From Streptomyces sp. CG4 (lineage in GTDB: Bacteria; Actinomycetota; Actinomycetes; Streptomycetales; Streptomycetaceae): DNA of 64,000 nucleotides. The first letter of the stretch is position 1; each line of letters begins with the position of its first letter. Below the pieces are notes generated by a model. It saw nothing but the letters and a program-made list of their open reading frames with translations. It was not told where the DNA came from and made no database searches. Positions 58,601-64,000 of this stretch are shown in pieces. The translations under genes and the position numbers were made by a program. The stretch lies in contig NZ_CP163525.1 in assembly GCF_041080655.1 (NCBI RefSeq), positions 4,898,001-4,962,000 on the forward strand, read 5' to 3'.

Positions 58601-60028
58601 ATGGACACTCCGACCACCACGTCGGGGGAAAACGGCATGTCGGGCGGGGGCGGTTGGTTCACGCCACGCAAGACACCACCGGCTTCGCCCCCGCACCCTG
58701 ACGAGGAGAGACACGCAAGCCCGCACCCGGCGGCGACACACGCCGGGCAGGCGGTGACCGCACCTGTTCCGCACCCGGCGGACGCACTTGCCCGGCACCC
58801 GATGGCCACACCCGCTCCGCACCCCGCGGACGAACCCGCCCCGCAGCCGACGGCTTCACCGGCGGCCTCACAGCGTGTGCCGGAGCAGCGAGCGGCGTCG
58901 GACGCCGAGGAGGGGTCTCCGGACGCGATCCTCATACGCCGCACGATGACCGAGATAGCCTCGGTCGCCGACAAGGTCACGTCCTACTTCTACGCGCTGC
59001 TCTTCGTCCGCCGTCCCGATCTGCGCGTGCTGTTCCCGCCCGCGATGGACACCCAGCGGGACCGCCTGCTGAAGGCGCTGCTCACCGCGGCCGAGCACAT
59101 GGACAACACCGAGATCCTCGTCGACTACCTGCAGAACCTCGGCCGGGGACACCGGAAGTACGGGACGCGTGCTGAGGACTATCCGGCCGTCGGGGAGTGC
59201 TTGATCAGCGCGTTGAGCAAGTACGCCGCCGCCGTGTGGAACCCGGAGACCGAAGCGGCCTGGATCCGGGCCTACACGACGATCTCTCAGGTCATGATTG
59301 ACGCTGCGGCTGTGGACGAACTGCGGTCCCCGGCCTGGTGGTACGCCGAGGTCGTCTCCCACGACCTCAGAACCCCCGACGTAGCGATCCTCACCGTCCG
59401 CCCGGACCAGCCCTATCCCTTCCTCGCCGGCCAGTACACGAGCGTGGAGACACCGTGGTGGCCACGGGTGTGGCGGCACTATTCCTTCGCCTCCGCACCC
59501 CGCTCGGACGGCCTGCTCACTTTCCATGTGAAGGCCGTGCCGGCCGGCTGGGTCTCCAACGCGCTGGTGCACCGTGCCCGGCCCGGAGACGTCATCCGCC
59601 TCGGCCCGCCGACCGGTTCCATGACCGTCGACCACACGACCGACAGCGGATTGCTCTGCCTGGGCGGCGGCACCGGCATAGCGCCCATCAAGGCCCTGGT
59701 CGAGGATGTCGCCGAGCGCGGAGCACGCCGACCTGTCGAGGTGTTCTACGGCGCCCGCACCGACCACGACCTCTACGAGATCGACACCATGCTCCGGCTC
59801 CAGCAGAGCTACTCCTGGCTGTCGGTCCGGGCGATCATCGACCAGCAGGCGCGTCTCCAGCTTCCCGAAGCCCTGCGCGACTACGGCCCGTGGAACGAGT
59901 ACGACGCCTTTCTCTCCGGTCCGCCCGGGATGATCCGCAGCAGCGTCGACATGCTCCGGGGCTTCGGCATCCCGTCGAGCCGTATACGGCATGACGCGGT
60001 GGAGGAACTGCTCGTCGTCGGGGACTGA
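58601..60028 (+). CDS. Flavohemoglobin-type globin/FAD/NAD reductase with long N-terminal extension
   Basis: From the ATG at 58601 it has 475 residues. The first 100 form a Pro/His/Ala-rich extension with HPA/HPADE-like repeats. The globin domain (about 108-240) has the proximal His184 in RGHRKYG and YFYALLF near the CD region. The FAD domain has RHYSFASAP (Arg292-Ser295), and the NAD domain GGGTGIAPIKAL with the late SGPPGMI. Flavohemoglobins detoxify nitric oxide or serve as hemoprotein reductases. The extension is unusual. The 193-bp gap before it must hold its own promoter. Confidence 0.92.
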   Translation: MDTPTTTSGENGMSGGGGWFTPRKTPPASPPHPDEERHASPHPAATHAGQAVTAPVPHPADALARHPMATPAPHPADEPAPQPTASPAASQRVPEQRAASDAEEGSPDAILIRRTMTEIASVADKVTSYFYALLFVRRPDLRVLFPPAMDTQRDRLLKALLTAAEHMDNTEILVDYLQNLGRGHRKYGTRAEDYPAVGECLISALSKYAAAVWNPETEAAWIRAYTTISQVMIDAAAVDELRSPAWWYAEVVSHDLRTPDVAILTVRPDQPYPFLAGQYTSVETPWWPRVWRHYSFASAPRSDGLLTFHVKAVPAGWVSNALVHRARPGDVIRLGPPTGSMTVDHTTDSGLLCLGGGTGIAPIKALVEDVAERGARRPVEVFYGARTDHDLYEIDTMLRLQQSYSWLSVRAIIDQQARLQLPEALRDYGPWNEYDAFLSGPPGMIRSSVDMLRGFGIPSSRIRHDAVEELLVVGD

Positions 60029-60033
60029 GCGGG

Positions 60034-60558
60034 CTAACCCAGGTCGGGAGCGTGCATGGCGCGTACTCCCTCGATGTTGCCGTCCAGATAGTGGCGCAGT
60101 GACAGCGGGACAAGATGGACGGAGGCGATGCCGACGCGGGTGAAGGGGATGCGGACAATTTCGTACTCACCGGCCGGCTCGTCCACTTCGGGGCCGTGCC
60201 GCAGGGCCGGGTCCATGGACTCCAGCCGGCAGACGAAGAAGTGCTGCACCTTCACGCCGGTCGCACCACCGTCCTCGCCGATGTGCTCGACGGTGTCCAC
60301 GAAGCACGGCACCACATCGGTGATCTTGGCGCCGAGCTCCTCGGACACCTCCCGGTGCAGTGCGTCCACGACGGTTGGGTCCGTGGGCTCGACGCCGCCA
60401 CCGGGAGTGACCCAGTAGGGATCGACGCCAGGCTTGGTGCGCTTGATCAGGATCAGGTCGTCACCGTCCAGAAGAACGGCACGGGCGGTGCGCTTGACCA
60501 CGGGTCGGACGGTCATGGGAGAAATGTGGCCCGGCTGGTTCCACGTGAAACATCGCAT
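60034..60558 (-). CDS. NUDIX hydrolase
   Basis: The NUDIX box GGGVEPTDPTVVDALHREVSEELG matches GX5EX7REUXEEXGU at about residues 53-76. It should hydrolyse a nucleoside diphosphate derivative. The start is uncertain: the ATG at 60558 has GAGGAG 7 nt upstream and gives 174 residues (MRCFTWNQPGHISPM), while the ATG at 60516 fits the family N terminus (MTVRPVVKRTAR) but lacks a ribosome site. The extra codons of the longer form are a one-mismatch parS site. Convergent with the flavohemoglobin gene, 5 bp apart. Confidence 0.88.
   Translation of the reverse strand: MRCFTWNQPGHISPMTVRPVVKRTARAVLLDGDDLILIKRTKPGVDPYWVTPGGGVEPTDPTVVDALHREVSEELGAKITDVVPCFVDTVEHIGEDGGATGVKVQHFFVCRLESMDPALRHGPEVDEPAGEYEIVRIPFTRVGIASVHLVPLSLRHYLDGNIEGVRAMHAPDLG
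60538..60551. other. parS-like site with one mismatch at the NUDIX start
   Basis: GTTCCACGTGAAAC differs from parS at the fourth base. It lies within the first codons of the NUDIX gene. Confidence 0.45.
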
Positions 60559-60604
60559 GGCGTCACTCCTCGACCGCCACCGGTGGGCGCTGTGCCGAAG
60601 AGCC

Positions 60605-61510
60605 TCAGCACCAGGCCGCAGCGGCCCGCTGAAGCCACTCATGGGCCCGCGCTATATGCGGCATGGCGAGGGTGCCGGTGCGCACCACCAGGAAGTAGGT
60701 GCGCAGTGGCGGCACCACCGGGTCGTTGAGGGGTGCGACCGCACCGTCGTCGAGGGCCGCGGCGCACAGATATCGGGGCAGCACCGCGAGTCCGGCACCC
60801 GCGATCGCACAGGCGAGGACCGCTCGTAGGTCCGGCACGATGACCGTGCCCGAGGCGGCCGGGCGGGAGTCGAAGACGGAGGCCCAGTAGCGCGAGACGA
60901 AGGGCAGCGATTCGTGCACCTCGACGACGGGCAGATCCTCCAGCGCCGGCGCCCCCTTCAGGCGCAGCGCCTCCGCATCGATCCGCTCCACCCAACGAGG
61001 GGCGGCGATCAGCACATGTTCCTCGTCGCACAGCGGAGTCGCGGTGAGCAGAGCACCGCGCGGCCGGGCCGTGCTGATGGCCAGATCATGGTGTCCGGAG
61101 GCCAGTCCTTCCAGCGCTTCCTCCGCCGTGCCGAAGGAGGCGCGCAGCGCGAAGCCCTGGCCGTCGTCACCGGTCAGCTCCGTCAGAGCGGGCAGGGCGC
61201 GTTCGGCGGTGAACTCGGGCGGGCCGGCGAGGTGCAGGGTTTTCAGCGAGGACTCGTCGTCCAGGCCGCTCTCGGCTATCTCCACCAGAGCGTCGAGATG
61301 GGGTGCTGCCTTGTGTGCGAGTTCGTCGCCGATGGTCGTCGGGGTCACTCCGCGCGCCTGACGGAGGAAGAGAGGCTTGCCCAGCTGTCGTTCCAGGGTG
61401 CGGATCTGCGAGGTGACGGCGGGCTGGGAGAGGCCGAGCAGAGCGGCGGCGCGGGTGAAGGAACCAGCCCGGTGCACAGTGACGAAGGTGCGCAGCAAGG
61501 CCAGGTCCAT
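60605..61510 (-). CDS. LysR family transcriptional regulator
   Basis: This 301-residue protein has the LysR helix-turn-helix (LALLRTFVTVHRAGSFTRAAALLGLSQPAVTSQIRTLERQLGKPLFLRQ) and a periplasmic-binding-like effector domain. ATG start. It has no divergent partner here; the next gene upstream is the trans-sulfuration enzyme on the same strand, ending at 61730, which hints at a sulfur-related target but does not prove it. A candidate LysR box lies 54 bp upstream. Confidence 0.92.
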   Translation of the reverse strand: MDLALLRTFVTVHRAGSFTRAAALLGLSQPAVTSQIRTLERQLGKPLFLRQARGVTPTTIGDELAHKAAPHLDALVEIAESGLDDESSLKTLHLAGPPEFTAERALPALTELTGDDGQGFALRASFGTAEEALEGLASGHHDLAISTARPRGALLTATPLCDEEHVLIAAPRWVERIDAEALRLKGAPALEDLPVVEVHESLPFVSRYWASVFDSRPAASGTVIVPDLRAVLACAIAGAGLAVLPRYLCAAALDDGAVAPLNDPVVPPLRTYFLVVRTGTLAMPHIARAHEWLQRAAAAWC

Positions 61511-61563
61511 GGCGTGCCCTCCCCTAGATCTCTGCCCCCCTTCGGCCCCCAGGCAGGCCCTAA

Positions 61564-61581
61564 CTATAAATAAGTCGATAG
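61564..61581. promoter_or_regulatory. Candidate LysR box CTAT-N10-ATAG
   Basis: CTATAAATAAGTCGATAG has the T-N11-A LysR-box symmetry and is markedly AT-rich for this genome. It lies 54 bp upstream of the lysR start and may serve autoregulation. Confidence 0.4.
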
Positions 61582-61661
61582 GTCTCTGTCGCTAGCGTGA
61601 TTGGACACTGACACAGAGTCAACTAGCCTTGTTCGCGCGGTTCATGGCGCGCCGAACCGAA

Positions 61662-61698
61662 GGCGGTCCGAGCCACGAGGGGGGAGGCTCGGACCGCC
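61662..61698 (-). terminator. Terminator after the trans-sulfuration gene
   Basis: A 13-bp perfect stem (GGCGGTCCGAGCC with GGCTCGGACCGCC) and 11-nt loop lie 32 bp beyond the stop of the minus-strand gene. Confidence 0.75.
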
Positions 61699-61729
61699 GG
61701 GCGCTCTCGGCGGCCGGACGGGTCGGGGC

Positions 61730-62878
61730 TCACTCGGCGGACTCGTCCAGGGCGCGCAGCACATCGGCGATCAGGTCCTCGGGATCCTCGGCACCCACGG
61801 ACATCCGGATGAAGCCCTCCGGGACCGCGTCCCCGCCCCAGCGGCGGCGGCGCTCGGCCGTGGAGCGCACCCCTCCGAAGCTCGTCGCGTCCTCCACCAG
61901 ACGCAGAGCCTGGAGAAAACGCTCCGCACGCGTGCGTGTGGGCAGCGTGAAGGAGACCACGCAGCCGAAGCGGCGCATCTGCTGCGCGGCGATCTTGTGC
62001 GAGGGGTCGCCGGGCAGTCCGGGATAGCGCAGGTCGGACACCTCTGGCCGGTGCTTCAGGGCCTCTGCGACCGCGAGGGCGGTGGCGTTCTGCCGGTCGA
62101 CGCGCAGCTGGAGCGTGGCGATGGACCGGTGCGCGAGCCAGGCCTCCATGGGCCCGGAGATCGCCCCGACGATCTTGCGCCAGCGTCGTACGGCGGCCAT
62201 CGTCTCGGCGTCGCGGCCGGCGACGTAGCCCAGCAGCAGATCGCCGTGGCCGGTGAGCTGCTTGGTGCCGCTGGCCACGGAGAAGTCGGCACCCAGCTCC
62301 AGCGGACGCTGCCCGAGCGGGGTGGCGAGGGTGTTGTCGACGGCGACCAGGGCGCCCTGCGCATGGGCTGCCGCCACCAGCCGCCGGATGTCGCAGACAT
62401 CCAGCCCCGGGTTCGACGGGGACTCGATCCACAGCAGCCGGGCGCCGTCGAGGACGTCGAGCTGACCGTCGCCGCCGGTGGGTGCGGTGCGCACCTCGAT
62501 GCCGTACGCCTCCAGCTGGGCGCGCACCAGCGGCAGCACCTGATAGCCGTCGGAGGGCAGCACGACCGCGTCCCCGGCACGGAGCTGGGAGAACAGCACC
62601 GACGACATCGCCGCCATACCGGAAGCGAAGACCAGCGTTTCCACGTCGTCCTGCCCGGGCGCCTCCAGCCCGCCGATGGCCCGCTCCAGCAACGTCCAGG
62701 TCGGGTTGCCGTCCCGGCCGTACACATACGAGCCCGTCACCTCGCCAGGCAGGTGAAAGTGCGCCGCGAACACCGGCCCGGGCAGGGTCGGCTCGTGCTT
62801 GACCGGCTCGGGCAGTCCCGCGCGTACCGCGCTCGTGCCGTCGCCGGTACGACCCTCGTTCTGGCCGGTGTCGCTCAT
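61730..62878 (-). CDS. PLP-dependent trans-sulfuration enzyme (cystathionine gamma-lyase/synthase family)
   Basis: This 382-residue protein has the Cys/Met metabolism PLP fold with LVFASGMAAMSSV, LLWIESPSNPGLDV (cofactor Asp region), VDNTLATPLGQRP and the PLP lysine in SGTKQLTGHGD (Lys206). YVYGRDGNPTW marks the partner-subunit loop. It could be cystathionine gamma-lyase or gamma-synthase; sequence alone does not decide. The ATG at 62878 overlaps the phosphatase stop by 4 bp; the frame is open to 63343, but the extra part is antisense-like Arg-rich shadow. Confidence 0.92.
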   Translation of the reverse strand: MSDTGQNEGRTGDGTSAVRAGLPEPVKHEPTLPGPVFAAHFHLPGEVTGSYVYGRDGNPTWTLLERAIGGLEAPGQDDVETLVFASGMAAMSSVLFSQLRAGDAVVLPSDGYQVLPLVRAQLEAYGIEVRTAPTGGDGQLDVLDGARLLWIESPSNPGLDVCDIRRLVAAAHAQGALVAVDNTLATPLGQRPLELGADFSVASGTKQLTGHGDLLLGYVAGRDAETMAAVRRWRKIVGAISGPMEAWLAHRSIATLQLRVDRQNATALAVAEALKHRPEVSDLRYPGLPGDPSHKIAAQQMRRFGCVVSFTLPTRTRAERFLQALRLVEDATSFGGVRSTAERRRRWGGDAVPEGFIRMSVGAEDPEDLIADVLRALDESAE

Positions 62879-63366
62879 GCGGCCTGTCCTCCCAGCTGCT
62901 CGCGCAAGCCGGCCAGCAGGCCGGCGCTCGCCGACTCCACCATCTCGAGACACTCCTCGAAGCCGTCCCGGCGTCCGTAGTACGGATCCGGCACGTCGAG
63001 GTCGTCCGAGGCGGCGGGGTCGAAGGAGCGCAGCAGGCGGACCTTGCGCGCGTCCTCCTCGGTCGGTGCGAGACGACGCAGGGCTTTGAGGTGACCGGTG
63101 TCGAGGGCGATCACGAGATCGAGCCGGGAGAACCACGACGGCTCGAACTGGCGCGCTATGTGAGCGCTGTCGTAGCCGTGTTCTTCGAGGACCGAGACGG
63201 TCCGTGGGTCGGCGGGCTCGCCCTCGTGCCAGCCGCCGGTGCCGGCGCTGCCGACCTCCACCCGGTCCTCGAGCCCGGCCTCTGTCACCCGCGCGCGGAA
63301 GACGGATTCGGCCATCGGGGAGCGGCAGATGTTTCCAGTGCACACGAAGCAGACGCGGTAGGTCAT
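62875..63366 (-). CDS. Low-molecular-weight protein tyrosine phosphatase
   Basis: This 163-residue protein has the P-loop CTGNICRS (Cys9 nucleophile, Arg15) and the general-acid loop DPYYG near residue 121. It is a cytoplasmic tyrosine phosphatase of the PtpA/Wzb class. Streptomyces PtpA influences antibiotic production; whether this is the same gene is not shown. ATG start. Coupled by a 4-bp overlap to the trans-sulfuration gene and 7 bp after the holin-family gene, forming a three-gene operon. Confidence 0.95.
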   Translation of the reverse strand: MTYRVCFVCTGNICRSPMAESVFRARVTEAGLEDRVEVGSAGTGGWHEGEPADPRTVSVLEEHGYDSAHIARQFEPSWFSRLDLVIALDTGHLKALRRLAPTEEDARKVRLLRSFDPAASDDLDVPDPYYGRRDGFEECLEMVESASAGLLAGLREQLGGQAA

Positions 63367-63373
63367 GGTGCGC

Positions 63374-63751
63374 TCAGTCCTCGTCGGGCAGGACGACGTG
63401 CAGCGCCCAGGAGACGACGGAGACGATCAGACCGCCGACGACGGCCGTCCAGAAGCCCTGCACATGGAAGCTCAGGTCGAGCTTGCCGCACACCCAGGAG
63501 GTCAGCAGCAGCATCAGCGCGTTCACGACCAGGGTGATCAGACCCAGGGTCAGGATGAACAAGGGGAAGGTGAGCACCTTCACGATCGGCTTGACCAGCC
63601 AGTTCACCAGGCCGAAGATCAGCGCGACGACAATCAGCGTGCCGGCCTTCTTGGCCGTGCTGTCACCGGTAAGAGTGATCTTGTCGAGCAGCCATACGGC
63701 GACGGCGAGGGCGCCCGCGTTGGCGATCGTCTTGACTACGAAATTCTTCAT
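63374..63751 (-). CDS. Phage holin family (superfamily IV) membrane protein
   Basis: This 125-residue protein has four transmembrane helices (ANAGALAVAVWLLDKITL; AGTLIVVALIFGLVNWLVKPIVKVL; FPLFILTLGLITLVVNALMLLLTSWV; FWTAVVGGLIVSVVSWALHVVL), the DUF360/YvlD pattern. Despite the family name there are no phage genes nearby; these are housekeeping membrane proteins of unknown role. First gene of the operon with the phosphatase. Divergent from the cupin gene. Confidence 0.9.
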   Translation of the reverse strand: MKNFVVKTIANAGALAVAVWLLDKITLTGDSTAKKAGTLIVVALIFGLVNWLVKPIVKVLTFPLFILTLGLITLVVNALMLLLTSWVCGKLDLSFHVQGFWTAVVGGLIVSVVSWALHVVLPDED

Positions 63752-63810
63752 GTGTCTGATCGTGGCAGACCGGATCGGAACCTAGCAGTGAGACGAGGGC
63801 GACAGCGGCG

Positions 63811-64000
63811 ATGAAGGCATTCCGGCTGGACGAACTGGAGGCGGAGCGCGCCGCCAACGAGGGGGCTTACCTTCAGTTCCTGCGGGAGCGGAACATGTCC
63901 GTCGGCCTGTACGCGCTCAACGCGGGCGAGCACGACCCGCAGAAGCCGCACAACCAGGACGAGGTGTACTTCGTCGTGAGCGGCCGGGCGTCGATCACGG
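63811..64000 (+). CDS. Cupin domain protein (3' end outside window)
   Basis: The ATG at 63811 opens a frame that runs off the right edge: MKAFRLDELEAERAANEG, then NAGEHDPQKPHNQDEVYFVVSGRA. The HxxxxDEVYFVVSG pattern is cupin motif 1 with its metal-binding His and Glu. These small proteins often carry a metal; the function is unknown. 63 residues are visible. Confidence 0.85.
   Translation, partial: MKAFRLDELEAERAANEGAYLQFLRERNMSVGLYALNAGEHDPQKPHNQDEVYFVVSGRASIT

Noticed and set aside
59519..59532. TTTCCATGTGAAGG as a further parS
   Set aside because: It has several mismatches to the 14-mer, including the conserved CACGTG centre.
62879..63343. N-terminal extension of the trans-sulfuration enzyme
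   Set aside because: The extra 155 codons are an Arg/Pro-rich shadow of the phosphatase gene in another frame.
63374..63751. Phage remnant suggested by the holin-family protein
   Set aside because: This YvlD-like family is chromosomal and housekeeping; no other phage genes are near.

Overview
This 64-kb window is the chromosomal origin region of a Streptomyces (or very close actinomycete). The evidence is the very high G+C, the strongly G/C-biased third codon positions, the many GTG starts, an oriC packed with DnaA boxes between dnaN and dnaA, and repeated copies of the Streptomyces parS sequence GTTTCACGTGAAAC. Gene order matches the conserved origin block of Streptomyces. Parts of it (pcnA, DUF6049, murJ, sigM, anti-sigma, trxB, trxA, parB, parA, rsmG, khpB, yidC, yidD, rnpA, rpmH, dnaA) also match the mycobacterial origin block.

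Layout. 1-3.4 kb: the 3' part of a large STAND NTPase with WD40 repeats, the most accessory-looking gene here, then a 0.5-kb non-coding stretch with an 11-bp tandem repeat and a tRNA-Ile(GAT). 4.1-14.0 kb (minus strand): DUF3566 membrane protein, gyrA, gyrB, dciA, recF, gnd, dnaN. 14.0-15.0 kb: oriC. 15.0-17.0 kb: dnaA (minus). 17.4-23.4 kb (plus): rpmH, rnpA, yidD, yidC, khpB, rsmG, parA, parB. 23.6-24.4 kb: a possible small membrane ORF and a GNAT enzyme. 24.5-34.3 kb (minus): trxA, trxB, anti-sigma, sigM, pseudokinase, murJ, DUF6049 protein, that is, thiol redox next to cell-envelope control. 34.6-46.9 kb: CCA-type nucleotidyltransferase, MFS protein, inositol-phosphate synthase, PadR regulator, class A PBP, GT87-type glycosyltransferase, an alanine-racemase-fold protein with a FemX-type aminoacyltransferase, and a small membrane protein. 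47.2-52.3 kb: rpsF-ssb-rpsR-rplI, a MATE exporter, dnaB. 52.4-64.0 kb: serine hydrolase, acetyltransferases, a MarR/MFS pair, a HbpS/GlcG-like protein, HAD phosphatase, flavohemoglobin, NUDIX, LysR, PLP trans-sulfuration enzyme, tyrosine phosphatase, phage-holin-family protein and a cupin cut by the right edge.

How it fits together. Most genes serve replication (DnaA, DnaN, RecF, gyrase, DciA, DnaB, SSB), segregation (ParA, ParB, parS), protein and membrane biogenesis (RpmH, RnpA, YidC, YidD, KhpB, S6, S18, L9) or the envelope (MurJ, PBP, FemX-like). Beyond the genes, the strongest signals are two families of binding site. Ten perfect and two one-mismatch parS sites lie only at 21-61 kb, and two of the perfect ones are built into long palindromes that look like terminators. 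DnaA-box-like motifs cluster at oriC and also at the recF-gnd gap, the dnaN 3' end, the dnaA/rpmH gap, the parA leader and the dnaB leader. A textbook SigR promoter (GGAAT-N18-GTT) precedes trxB. I found no insertion sequence, prophage, CRISPR array or clearly new multigene system. The less-understood items are the truncated STAND-WD40 gene, the pseudokinase-MurJ pair, the Alr-fold/FemX pair and the regulatory-site architecture.
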